This document shows positions 1 to 7,893 of a DNA stretch of 64,000 nucleotides, in pieces. The notes under the pieces were generated by a model that did no database searches, was not told where the DNA came from, and worked only from the letters and a program-made list of their open reading frames with translations. The translations under genes were made by a program, and so were the position numbers. How positions within the stretch are numbered: position 1 is the first letter of the stretch; each line of letters opens with the position of its first letter. This stretch comes from JAJCYK01 sp965224285 (lineage in GTDB: Bacteria; Bacteroidota; Bacteroidia; Cytophagales; Cyclobacteriaceae): contig OZ245043.1 of assembly GCA_965224285.1 (NCBI GenBank), positions 2,480,001-2,544,000 of the forward strand, given 5' to 3'.

Positions 1-495
1 GTCCCTGAATACACCCAGAATGGATTCTCTTACTGACACCATTGGGATTTGTTGGAATTCAGGTAATGCACAAAATTTGTCCATGCCATCCGGCTCCTCC
101 ATAAAGGCGGCAGCGGTGTTTAATATTCGTAAGTTTGCAGGATTAGTTTCATCCAGCCAGGCTGGTCTTAGCAGGATCAGTCCGCGAACACGATCCGGAA
201 ATCGTAGCGCCAGGTTTATGGCAATACCCGACCCCATGGAAATCCCCCCCAGAATGGCAGTTTGAAGCCCTTGTCGATCAAGAAATTCCAATACCTCGTT
301 TGCATAAGTATCAAAAGATGGAATGTAATCAGTGGTAATGGAAGATGCCCCATGACCCGGGCAATCAATTGCCAACAACTTGACCTGCTTCAGATCCCTT
401 AATAACCCATTTACCTGGCCCATATTGGCGGTAAGGCCGTGTTGGAAAAGCAGGGGTACTCCACTGCCGATTGATAGGTAGTTTATATTTTTCAT
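1..495 (-). CDS. alpha/beta hydrolase, C-terminus cut by window edge
   Basis: Reading the minus strand from the ATG at 495 gives 165 codons open to the window edge, so the 3' end is missing. The sequence is an alpha/beta-hydrolase N-terminal half: an HG oxyanion-type motif at residues 19-20, a DCPGHG strand-loop at 44-49 and the nucleophile elbow GISMGS with Ser86. No signal peptide is visible, so it is probably cytoplasmic. The catalytic Asp and His would lie in the missing part. The substrate cannot be told: esterases, haloperoxidase-like and meta-cleavage hydrolases share this pattern. A palindrome lies about 60 bp upstream of the start. Confidence 0.85.
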   Translation of the reverse strand, partial: MKNINYLSIGSGVPLLFQHGLTANMGQVNGLLRDLKQVKLLAIDCPGHGASSITTDYIPSFDTYANEVLEFLDRQGLQTAILGGISMGSGIAINLALRFPDRVRGLILLRPAWLDETNPANLRILNTAAAFMEEPDGMDKFCALPEFQQIPMVSVRESILGVFRD

Positions 496-819
496 AGAGC
501 GGAGAGTTAAGCCGCTTCGAATTTGGTAAAGATTCAAAACAGCATTGACATATTCAAATTCTAATTTGAACAAGATCAACTTGGTGCTTGACTCTTTTCA
601 AATCTGGTTGGAATTTTTGCTAAGGTTGAAGCCAAAAGATATTGATATAAAATGAACTAGGAATCTTTGCGGAGGTGAGAAGTCAGTGGGAAACGCCGGG
701 CTTAAAATTGAGATCAATGCCTGATGATGAAACATTGAAATCATCTAAAACGGGCTCGAAAGCTGATTTTTTAGCTCTGGAACTCCTAGCCCTTAAATCA
801 CCAAATTAAGGTTAAACTG
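496..819. other. intergenic gap, AT-rich
   Basis: I see no convincing gene here. The gap holds the promoter side of the hydrolase ending at 495, including the palindrome at 553-570, and the downstream side of the NHL gene. The NHL gene has only a weak inverted repeat after its stop and no clear terminator. Confidence 0.5.
553..570. promoter_or_regulatory. 18-bp palindrome, possible operator
   Basis: TTCAAATT and AATTTGAA face each other across a 2-bp centre and are perfect inverted arms. The site lies 58-75 bp upstream of the hydrolase start at 495, where a promoter or operator is expected. The minus strand reads TAGAATTTG across it, which is one base longer than the Bacteroidota -7 consensus TAnnTTTG. 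The function is inferred from position only. Confidence 0.35.
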
Positions 820-1980
820 CTACTTGACTACCATTCTGATGGCGGAATTCCCGGAATCTGCAATGTATAAATTTCCTTCTGAATCCACAGTTATTCCCCA
901 GGGAGTGGACAACTTAGCCTCTATCGCTGGTCCTCCATCTCCGCTGTAGCCCTCCTCACCAGTTCCAACCACCGTTGAGATTGTGCCTGTGGCCTGATCG
1001 ACCATACGTATTTTGTTTCCGCTTGTCAGATAAATATTACCATCCCTGTCAACGGCTAATCCATTGACCGCCATTATACTGGCATTTAAGGCCGGGGCCC
1101 CGTCACCAGTATTCCCCGAGTCGCCATTGCCAGCAATAGTAGTGATTATTCCATTTGAAATTTTTCTGATTACATTATTTCCCTTATCGGAAAAATAAAT
1201 ATTTCCATTAGCATCTAGCACTAATCCTGCAGGAGAATTCAAAGTAGATTCTATGGCCGGGCCGCCATCACCGGAATATCCTGGCTGATCGGGTCCCAAA
1301 CCTGCGATGGTAGTAATCACCCCCGTTGCTCGGGAAACTCTGCGAATAGTGTTATTCTGGGTATCAGAAATAAACAAATCGCCTTCTGCATCCAGGGCTA
1401 TGCCCTGGGGGTTTGACACCAGCGCATCTGTGGCCGATCCCCCATCTCCTTCATATCCGGCCTCTCCCGGGAAACTACCAACAATTGTGGAGATAAGCTG
1501 ATCATTTGAGGTAACCTGACGAATAACGTTATTACCATTATCGGTAATGAGCAGATTCTGTGCAGGATCCAATGCAATTTTCAAACAAACATTTAATAAG
1601 GCCTCCCTCGCCGGGCCGCCATCTCCTGCATATTGACTACCACTGTTATTAAAACCCATGAACTTACCCGCAATAGTTTGAATATTGCCGTTGTCATCAC
1701 TGACCATTCTTACATTATTGGCCGCACCATCTACTATATACAGGTTGTTGTCTGAGTCCAGGGCGACATCAACCACCCAACCTAGCGAGGCGGATAAGGC
1801 TGATCCGCCGTCTCCATCGTAACCAAATCTATCAGGTCCGCCACCCGCAATAGTGAGAATAGTGCCGGATTCAACGTCCTGAATATCGGGAAGAACGACT
1901 TCGCTCTCGCAGGATTGCAGGTTTACAATTCCCATAAAAGCCAGCAATGCTATACTCCAGGGATCAATATACTTCTTCAT
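820..1980 (-). CDS. NHL-repeat beta-propeller lipoprotein
   Basis: This is a 386-aa protein if translation starts at the ATG at 1980. The upstream in-frame ATG at 2025 would put 15 charged residues before the signal peptide, so the shorter form is preferred. Residues 1-24 are a lipoprotein signal ending in LQSC with Cys24. The rest is six repeats of about 55-60 residues, each with a GDGGPA-type turn followed by an NHL strand pattern such as NIYFSDKGNNVIRKI, which predicts a six-bladed propeller. NHL propellers bind ligands or partners, and no catalytic residue stands out. It is probably anchored in the envelope or at the surface. The partner is unknown. Confidence 0.85.
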   Translation of the reverse strand: MKKYIDPWSIALLAFMGIVNLQSCESEVVLPDIQDVESGTILTIAGGGPDRFGYDGDGGSALSASLGWVVDVALDSDNNLYIVDGAANNVRMVSDDNGNIQTIAGKFMGFNNSGSQYAGDGGPAREALLNVCLKIALDPAQNLLITDNGNNVIRQVTSNDQLISTIVGSFPGEAGYEGDGGSATDALVSNPQGIALDAEGDLFISDTQNNTIRRVSRATGVITTIAGLGPDQPGYSGDGGPAIESTLNSPAGLVLDANGNIYFSDKGNNVIRKISNGIITTIAGNGDSGNTGDGAPALNASIMAVNGLAVDRDGNIYLTSGNKIRMVDQATGTISTVVGTGEEGYSGDGGPAIEAKLSTPWGITVDSEGNLYIADSGNSAIRMVVK

Positions 1981-2099
1981 AGGATGTGATTTTAACTTTA
2001 AGTCAAGACGAAAACTCCGGAACAAATCGTTGGGCTGTTGCTAATATTTATCTTATCCTCCATGGCAGCCCACGCTTTATGTCCAATGTCATGACAAAG

Positions 2100-2714
2100 T
2101 TAACCGGACTGGGACATTAAGAATTTTTTCCATCTTGACCCAGCCCCTTTCAATAGTGCAGGATAGACTACCCAGTGCCTAAAGGGATTTATGATTTTCA
2201 AATAGAGCTCTCCTAATTTCCCTTTTGGTTTTACATAAACAGCTAGATGTACTGTATATCGATCTGCATTAAGGGGCACCTTCCCCACATGCAATGCTGC
2301 ATGCACAGTTTTGTTCTGTATTTCTGTTAGAAACTCGTTTTCAAGTTGGTAAACTGGGACGAATTCCAAGGAGCCGGGATCAGGTAATTGCTTTTCGGAA
2401 ATGCCTTCCTGCATGGCGTAGCGTGTTCTGAGATTTCCAGGAAAAAGATGATAGGTCCCGAGAATCCCATCCAATTTGAAAGCTTTCCCTATAATTTTAC
2501 GCAAATGGAAAAGATACCAAGCCAGACTATGAGGAGTCACTGATTGTTGTGGGTTAAATCCTTCAACTAGAAATAGTTTTAGGCTGTGATGTTGTTCTAG
2601 AATCACCGGTATCTGCCATACATCTGCTAAATTAAAGTCTTCTAGAAGTGAATGTACCCTCCAGGGTAAATCCAAATGAATTTCATTAGCAATTTGGTAA
2701 CTTGTGGAAGACAT
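2100..2714 (-). CDS. DUF2867-type protein
   Basis: This 204-aa protein has no signal peptide or membrane segment. The C-terminal half has the hallmarks I associate with DUF2867: a conserved NKTVHAALHVG stretch near residue 135 and a final IINPFRHWVVYPALL motif near 180-195. The same kind of tail ends the SDR protein at 16977-18431, so the window carries one stand-alone and one fused copy. The function of the domain is not established. By analogy with the fusion, the stand-alone protein may work with a nucleotide-dependent oxidoreductase. The start is the ATG at 2714. Confidence 0.7.
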   Translation of the reverse strand: MSSTSYQIANEIHLDLPWRVHSLLEDFNLADVWQIPVILEQHHSLKLFLVEGFNPQQSVTPHSLAWYLFHLRKIIGKAFKLDGILGTYHLFPGNLRTRYAMQEGISEKQLPDPGSLEFVPVYQLENEFLTEIQNKTVHAALHVGKVPLNADRYTVHLAVYVKPKGKLGELYLKIINPFRHWVVYPALLKGAGSRWKKFLMSQSG

Positions 2715-3199
2715 TTCTCTTTAACGGTGACTTGTAACCAGCTTTCCAGCGGAAAAATATTAAATTACAAAAACAACACCACCGGGACACGCTTCAAACC
2801 AAAATCGCCTACCAACCTAAGAGGAAAATATGACTTCCCAATTTGTATATACAACATTTGCAAAATTTCTGTTGGAGAAGACCATGTAATTATTTTCGAT
2901 TACAAAAATGAAGATGGGGTAATCCAAATAAAAATTGTACCTTTGTCAAATATAATTAGGAAACCGCTATAAGTACCAAACCCTTGCAGTAGTTAATGAT
3001 TAAAAGGGAAAGATAAAACAATAATCTCGCCTGAAGCGAGTTCCACATTAAAGCCGCAGTGAATAAGTTGCAGCGAGGTCCTCTCTCTAGATATCTGATT
3101 TTTACCCTGTCGATTATCGGGCGTTTTGTAGTTGAGTATCACCAAGCCGATCATTTATTGACTCTATAGTTTGAACCAGGATTACCCCTGGAATGGTAG
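2715..3199. other. long intergenic gap before the desaturase gene
   Basis: About 0.5 kb lies between the divergent DUF2867 and desaturase genes. A 98-codon plus-strand frame (2676-2972) starts inside the DUF2867 gene and resembles nothing I know, so I do not call it. The minus strand has an exact TAnnTTTG box (TATATTTG at 2954-2947), but it is more than 230 bp from the DUF2867 start. A short CTCGC/GCGAG hairpin lies at 3026-3040. No other gene is visible. Confidence 0.4.
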
Positions 3200-3268
3200 A
3201 ACATAAACGCTAAAAGTATCATACGTCCGAAATTTATCAATAGTCAAAACCATCAATTTTCCAGCATA

Positions 3269-4321
3269 TTGAGAGCACGGGTAAATGAATATTTCAAAAT
3301 CAATGGAATAACCAAGCAAGGAGATCACAGTATGGTGGCTAAAACAGTTATCATGCTAATGGTTTATTTTACTCCATTAGTATTGCTAAATCTGGGATTG
3401 GCCAACAGTGTGTTCTGGGTTTTTCTGCTTTATCTGATCAGCGGACTGGGAATGGCTGGTATCGGTATGGGAGTAATGCACGATGCAATACATGGCTCCT
3501 ATTCTAAAAGTGGCCGAGTCAATAGATATTTAGGATACACTATGAATCTTATAGGTGCCAACGCTGCAGTGTGGAAAATCCAACATAATGTGCTGCATCA
3601 CACCTATACTAACATTGACCATGCCGACGATGACCTTAATGTGCCATTTTTTCTAAGATTCTCACCTCATGCCAAAAGATACTGGCTTCATCGATATCAA
3701 CACTTCTATGTCTGGATATTTTATGGATTGTCAACCCTTTCCTGGGTGACGGTAAAAGACTTCATCCGAATTAACCGGTATCGAAACATGGGGTTTTTGA
3801 AGAGGCCAAATGAATTTCGATATGAGCTTTTAAAATTGATTGCCTGGAAAATGGTTTATTACACATACGCCTTGATCATTCCTATGCTGGTCAGTCCCTT
3901 TACCTGGTGGATAACCCTGCTGGCCTTTGTTTGGATGCATATTATTACAGGTTTATTGATCAGCACTGTCTTTCAGACTGCTCATGTGATGCCAGAAGTG
4001 GAATACCCATTACCTAATAAAAAAGGTGAAATTTCCAACCATTGGGCTATCCACCAATTGCATACCACTACTAATTTTTCTCCCCATTGTGCCTGGTTTT
4101 CATGGCTGATTGGTGGGTTAAATTTTCAGATAGAGCATCACCTATTACCAAATATTTGCCATGTCCATTACCGAAAATTATCTCCAATTGTAGCTGCCAC
4201 TGCCAAAGAATGCGGAGTGCCATATAATATGAAGAAGTCTTTTTTATCAGCAGTATGGAGTCATATAATAATGCTACAACAATTAGGCAGGAAACCTGTG
4301 ACAGATACCACATTGGCTTAG
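3269..4321 (+). CDS. membrane fatty acid (acyl-CoA) desaturase
   Basis: This is an integral membrane di-iron desaturase of the fatty acid desaturase superfamily. All three His boxes are present: HDAIHG near residue 73, HNVLHHTYTN near 106, and QIEHHLLPNICHVHY near 287. Hydrophobic segments occur near 25-70, 145-160 and 200-235. It probably introduces double bonds into acyl chains to keep the membrane fluid, in line with the helicase and cold-shock genes just downstream. The start is a problem. The first standard start in frame is the TTG at 3269, but family-like sequence (FSSILRARVNEYF) continues upstream to a stop at 3197-3199 with no ATG, GTG or TTG. The true start may be a rare codon, or the 5' end may carry a frameshift. 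Confidence 0.88.
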   Translation: MRARVNEYFKINGITKQGDHSMVAKTVIMLMVYFTPLVLLNLGLANSVFWVFLLYLISGLGMAGIGMGVMHDAIHGSYSKSGRVNRYLGYTMNLIGANAAVWKIQHNVLHHTYTNIDHADDDLNVPFFLRFSPHAKRYWLHRYQHFYVWIFYGLSTLSWVTVKDFIRINRYRNMGFLKRPNEFRYELLKLIAWKMVYYTYALIIPMLVSPFTWWITLLAFVWMHIITGLLISTVFQTAHVMPEVEYPLPNKKGEISNHWAIHQLHTTTNFSPHCAWFSWLIGGLNFQIEHHLLPNICHVHYRKLSPIVAATAKECGVPYNMKKSFLSAVWSHIIMLQQLGRKPVTDTTLA

Positions 4322-4357
4322 AGGAATGCAAATGGTGAGATACAAAGTTATTTGAAA

Positions 4358-5554
4358 ATGAAATCAAGAAGAAAATCTTTTCGGCAGCATCGCCGTAAAT
4401 CTATATATAACCGTTCTAGGAACAGGACTAATAATAAAGCTAAAAATTCCGGACTTAATTTGGAACAATTGGTACGAAGCGCCCACAGTAATGACGTCAT
4501 TCAGTTTATCCCTGAAAAAGCCTTTGATCAATGGGATCTACACCAGAAGTTACAACAAAACCTAGGTCAAATGGGGTACAAATACCCAACCCAGATCCAG
4601 GAACAGACTATGGAACATCTGGTAAGCGAGAAGGATCTGATAGGAATCGCCAATACAGGGACAGGTAAAACTATTGCCTATTTGATGCCGTTAGTGCAAA
4701 GACTGTTAATAGGCTTACCCTTTAGGTCCTTAATTGTAGTGCCTACCAGAGAATTGGCATTGCAGGTAGAGCAGGAGTTAAAAGCCCTTACCCGAAATAC
4801 CGGGATTTACGGTGCATCTTTTATTGGTGGAACCAATCTGATGAAAGACCTGAAAAAGCTTCGGAGACCCAATCATGTTATTATTGGCACTCCAGGCAGG
4901 TTATTGGATCTGACCAATCGCGGTGCTCTAAGATTGGAGAAAATTTCTACCCTGGTAGTAGATGAATTTGATAGAATGCTGGATATGGGATTTGTAAATG
5001 ATATCAAGCATATATCCCGTAAAATGAAGGCTCGAAACCAAACCATGATGTTCTCTGCCACCCTGTGCCAGCAACAACAACCCGAAATAGATCATTTACT
5101 ATCCAATCCGATTCTAATCAAGGTTGATAGCGGCAATTCCACCACTATTTTGGTAGATCAGGATATAATACCCGTTATCAATGAGGATGATAAAGTTAGC
5201 ATGCTTATGGAAATGCTTTCAAATCACGAATTTGAAAAGGTATTAATCTTTGCTGAAACCCGGAGACTGGTAAAAAAGGTGAGCACAAGGCTACACCGAA
5301 ACGGTGTAAGCGTGGATCAAATTCATGGAGATAAAACCCAAAACTACCGCATTAAGGCGCTGGATAAATTTAGAAGAGGCAAGATCCAGGTGCTAGTGGC
5401 CACTGATGTGGCTGCCAGAGGGATTGACGTTTCCGATATCACTCATGTGATCAACTACCAGATCCCTAAAAATATTGAAAGTTACATTCACCGGATCGGC
5501 CGTACCGGAAGGGCCGGACGAAAAGGTAAAGCCTACACATTTGTAGACAATTAA
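4358..5554 (+). CDS. DEAD-box-family ATP-dependent RNA helicase with DEFD motif II
   Basis: This 398-aa protein starts at the ATG at 4358, two codons after an in-frame TTG. A basic tail (residues 1-30, rich in R and K) precedes the two RecA-like lobes. Visible motifs are the Q-motif region PTQIQEQT, motif I NTGTGKT (98-105), Ia PTRELALQ, Ib TPGRLLDL, motif II DEFD (202-205), motif III SAT (233-235), ARGID and the final HRIGRTGRAGR. Motif II has Phe in place of the usual Ala. There is no long RGG or dsRNA-binding tail, so it is a minimal helicase. It probably unwinds structured RNA in cold or ribosome assembly, given that the cold-shock gene starts 32 bp downstream. Confidence 0.92.
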   Translation: MKSRRKSFRQHRRKSIYNRSRNRTNNKAKNSGLNLEQLVRSAHSNDVIQFIPEKAFDQWDLHQKLQQNLGQMGYKYPTQIQEQTMEHLVSEKDLIGIANTGTGKTIAYLMPLVQRLLIGLPFRSLIVVPTRELALQVEQELKALTRNTGIYGASFIGGTNLMKDLKKLRRPNHVIIGTPGRLLDLTNRGALRLEKISTLVVDEFDRMLDMGFVNDIKHISRKMKARNQTMMFSATLCQQQQPEIDHLLSNPILIKVDSGNSTTILVDQDIIPVINEDDKVSMLMEMLSNHEFEKVLIFAETRRLVKKVSTRLHRNGVSVDQIHGDKTQNYRIKALDKFRRGKIQVLVATDVAARGIDVSDITHVINYQIPKNIESYIHRIGRTGRAGRKGKAYTFVDN

Positions 5555-5586
5555 AATTGAATAATTAATACTAATACTATAATAAA

Positions 5587-5781
5587 ATGAAAGAAGGAAC
5601 AGTTAAATTTTTCAACAACACCAAAGGCTTTGGATTTATTAAGCCAAATGACAGCGGCCAGGATGTCTTCGTACACGAAAGTGGTCTACTTGATGATATT
5701 GCAGAAAACGACAGAGTCAGTTTCGAAGTAGAGGAAGGAAGAAAAGGCTTAAACGCGGTGCGCGTAAGGCGGATATCATAA
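5587..5781 (+). CDS. cold-shock domain RNA chaperone (CspA family)
   Basis: This 64-aa protein is a single cold-shock domain. It starts MKEGTVKFFN and has RNP1 KGFGFI (13-18) and RNP2 VFVH (27-30), the aromatic and basic face that binds single-stranded nucleic acid. The length is normal for the family. It follows the helicase gene by 32 bp on the same strand and is closed by an intrinsic terminator at 5801-5832, so the two probably share a transcript. It is expected to melt mRNA secondary structure and act with the helicase. Confidence 0.95.
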   Translation: MKEGTVKFFNNTKGFGFIKPNDSGQDVFVHESGLLDDIAENDRVSFEVEEGRKGLNAVRVRRIS

Positions 5782-5800
5782 ATCATCTTAAGGTGAGAAG

Positions 5801-5832
5801 AGGGTTTTGATTGAGTTCAAAACCCTTTTTTT
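5801..5832 (+). terminator. intrinsic terminator after the cold-shock gene
   Basis: A perfect 10-bp stem (AGGGTTTTGA pairing with TCAAAACCCT) with a 6-nt loop is followed directly by a run of T. It lies 20 bp after the stop of the cold-shock gene. Confidence 0.85.
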
Positions 5833-6093
5833 CTAATTAATGCTCAGATGTTGCTGCCCGAGATTTCTAATCTGGCTTAAAATCAGGATAGGTCTCATGG
5901 CTAAGCCAAACCATCCTTCGAGCGTTGGTACAAGGCGTAGGGCAGCAATACCATTCAGTGAAGAGTCTTTCACTTTAAATGTTTTCAGGCTTCAAATGCC
6001 AATCTTTCGCATTCGCTCTGTTTCTTGTTTGCTGCTAATAACGACTTTAAAAAAAGTTGCTGTTTTTTAATTAATTACAATAAGTATAACTAG

Positions 6094-6325
6094 TCCGCAT
6101 TTCCGAATCAGACCTTCGCCTTTAGTTTCGGGTTGACACTGTAAGGGCTGAAGAGTAGTGCATTTCTAACGCATACGTTGCCACTGTGATTAAACTTAAA
6201 TCCACAAAGCGGAGTGGAAACTCAGACCCCTGGCATCCGCGTTTGAATCAGCCTTCGCCTAGAAGCTACGGTTGACAATGACCATTCCTCGCTGTGTCTA
6301 ACACGGTAATAATGCCAATCCTTCT
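6094..6325. repeat. degenerate ~90-bp direct repeat, two copies
   Basis: Copy 1 (about 6094-6190) and copy 2 (about 6235-6325) share TCCGC-TTT-GAATCAG, then CCTTCGCCT and GGTTGACA, then CTAAC followed by GCCA, in the same order with small indels. They start about 140 bp apart. Neither copy encodes a recognisable product. Confidence 0.45.
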
Positions 6326-6380
6326 AATAGCTTCGACCTGGCACGGCGCGGACGAGTTTTAAGCTTCTATCATCCACCTG

Positions 6381-6425
6381 AATCTCATTGCGATGAGCGC
6401 AGCGAAGAAGCAATCTCATTCTAGA
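6381..6425. repeat. intergenic inverted element (ATTGC/GCAAT arms)
   Basis: CTCATTGC and GCAATCTCAT flank a core of GATGAGCGCAGCGAAGAA. On the minus strand this reads like the GATTGCTTC...CGCAATGA elements I recall from intergenic regions of many Bacteroidota. I recognise it by resemblance and have not counted copies. Confidence 0.4.
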
Positions 6426-6638
6426 AGCTAGTGTGTTAGATTATTTTTGACCCGTGGTGATCCACAAGATAAGTTTGTGCAACTTAACCTTAAAAGGAGA
6501 AAGATATACCACTTTCAGTTCAGTATCCGTAAGAATCAGGTTTCATGGTTAGTATCTGTGGTTTGCCGAGCATAAACCAGTTAGGTGCGAGGCAGTTCAA
6601 CTTCGGATTTCATCCTTCGCGCTCGCGGCTGAAAATAT

Positions 6639-6827
6639 TCACTCCTCTTCGTCCGGATTTTTAGAAACAATATTCCCGTACTCATCCACATAAGCCATCA
6701 TATCCTCCAGTTTGCCACTGGTTTGTTCCTCCTTACGTTTTTCCATTTTAAGTTTTTTTTCCTGCTTTGCTTTGCGTTTTTTTTCGGCTCTCTTTTTCTT
6801 CAGGAAACTATTGTAATTTCTACCCAT
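6639..6827 (-). CDS. small Lys/Arg/Glu-rich protein, stand-alone cold-shock N-terminal module
   Basis: This 62-aa protein is highly charged. A helical basic stretch (about residues 5-35, rich in K, R and E) is followed by LEDMMAYVDEYGNI (about 41-54) and an acidic tail. From memory, the long cold-shock proteins of Bacteroidota (about 150 aa) begin with the same two elements: a KKKRxKxEERK-type helix, then a DMMAYVDE-G motif, then a linker and a cold-shock domain. Here the module stands alone and a separate cold-shock domain gene ends 858 bp away on the opposite strand. A nucleic-acid or ribosome-related role is inferred. The start is the ATG at 6827. Confidence 0.65.
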   Translation of the reverse strand: MGRNYNSFLKKKRAEKKRKAKQEKKLKMEKRKEEQTSGKLEDMMAYVDEYGNIVSKNPDEEE

Positions 6828-7117
6828 AATCCATCATTTAGGTTATCTCAGCTTATCACCCTAAGCAATTATCTGCATCCCGGCTAATCCGAGCCTCATA
6901 GAAACAATTGCTGGTCAAATAAAAGTCGAATCCTAAGTGAAACTGGATCTTGTCTGGATCCAAGACATTTACCGGCAATTTGGATATTAGGAATCGCTGA
7001 CGGTGAAGCATTACTCCGGTTACCCACTAAGATACTATAAATTTTGGTTGTGTTAGATTAATCCAAAAGATTTAGCCCTAGAAGCCACCTACATCGCCGG
7101 TTAAAGTTTATCAATCC

Positions 7118-7312
7118 CTAATTTGGTTTTTCTTCTTCCACTATACGCCTCCACTCCTGGCTCACATCCAATTTAGGCTTTGACCGGTAATAGATATACC
7201 CTTTCTCTCTGGCATTGGGGTCTTGAATGCTATCGACCAAAATCATTTCAGCAAACCACTGGGAACTCTCCTGTTTTCTGTCGCCTAATTGAATGAAAAT
7301 GAAAAAGCTCAT
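7118..7312 (-). CDS. small hypothetical protein
   Basis: This 64-codon frame starts with ATG at 7312 and reads like soluble protein, with Trp, Tyr and charged residues evenly spread and a WRRIVEEEKPN end. I do not recognise it. It sits 35 bp downstream of the truncated hydrolase on the same strand and could be a fragment. No signal peptide, membrane segment or known motif is visible. Confidence 0.3.
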   Translation of the reverse strand: MSFFIFIQLGDRKQESSQWFAEMILVDSIQDPNAREKGYIYYRSKPKLDVSQEWRRIVEEEKPN

Positions 7313-7347
7313 TCAATACTTTTACAAATCTTTCTTAATTAAACTAC

Positions 7348-7893
7348 TTAAGGGTTAGTCCATTCAATGAACTCCTGGAACAATTTATTCCAATTATCAA
7401 TTGTTTTTCCATCGGTTTTTTTGCGATAAGAGTGGTCACAATCCATACATATTTTAAAAGTCAAATTGTCTTTTCTATGCTGGATAAATTGAATTGGTAG
7501 CAGATATGCAGATTCAATAGGAGTACTTTCATCACCACTGGCAAACAACGCATATATAGGAATATCCACTTTCAGCAAATCATTGATCGGCGCCTCCTCA
7601 TAAGAAGACCATCTTTTATTTGTATAGCCCCATTGATCTATTTCTGTGGAATTAGGATCATTTATGATGTCTTTATACCAGCTTATGAGGCTTTCAATAT
7701 TATGGTGAGCCATTGAGTCGGATTGTTGGCCTTTCAATGCAGCAATCCGCTCAAAAAAAGCAAACTCATAAAAGTTGTTCAAAACATTTCCTGACCAAAA
7801 TCCTAAATGAGTAATGCTGCGGTTTACCTGGGCCAGAGCTGCTGCTATTTGAGCCCCTTCAGAAAAATTGCCCGACGCGTACTTTACTTCAGC
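7348..7893 (-). pseudogene. alpha/beta hydrolase remnant, 5' half missing
   Basis: The frame is open from just after a TAA at 7896-7894 and has no ATG near its beginning. It starts directly at the nucleophile elbow (GNFSEGAQIAAALAQ) and continues as a good hydrolase: GFWSGNVLNNFY, then IYALFASGDESTP with the acid Asp and CDHSYRKK with the His. The first TTG (7782) lies after the nucleophile. The whole N-terminal beta-sheet and oxyanion region is missing, and the position is occupied by the 3' end of the MBL-fold gene, which overlaps by about 10 bp. The simplest reading is a deletion or insertion that removed the 5' half and promoter. Translation from TTG is possible but would lack the catalytic Ser. 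Confidence 0.7.

Larger units (their letters stand above)
5833..6638. other. repeat-rich non-coding stretch
   Basis: About 800 bp lie between the cold-shock terminator and the next gene without a believable coding frame. The stretch contains a degenerate direct repeat (6094-6190 and 6235-6325), an inverted element at 6381-6425 and several scattered copies of CTAGAAGC-like words. It looks like accumulated or decayed repetitive DNA, not a gene. Confidence 0.5.

Noticed and set aside
2676..2972. 98-codon plus-strand ORF
   Set aside because: It begins inside the DUF2867 gene on the other strand, has no recognisable motif and lies in AT-rich sequence.
5840..6070. 76-codon plus-strand ORF after the cold-shock terminator
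   Set aside because: Composition is unlike the neighbouring proteins, and it lies in the repeat-rich gap with no recognisable family.
6294..6444. GTCTAAC and GTTAGAT words at 6294 and 6438 resemble the outer boxes of an integron attC site
   Set aside because: Internal pairing between them is weak, the third similar word near 7050 has no partner, and no integrase or cassette pattern is present.
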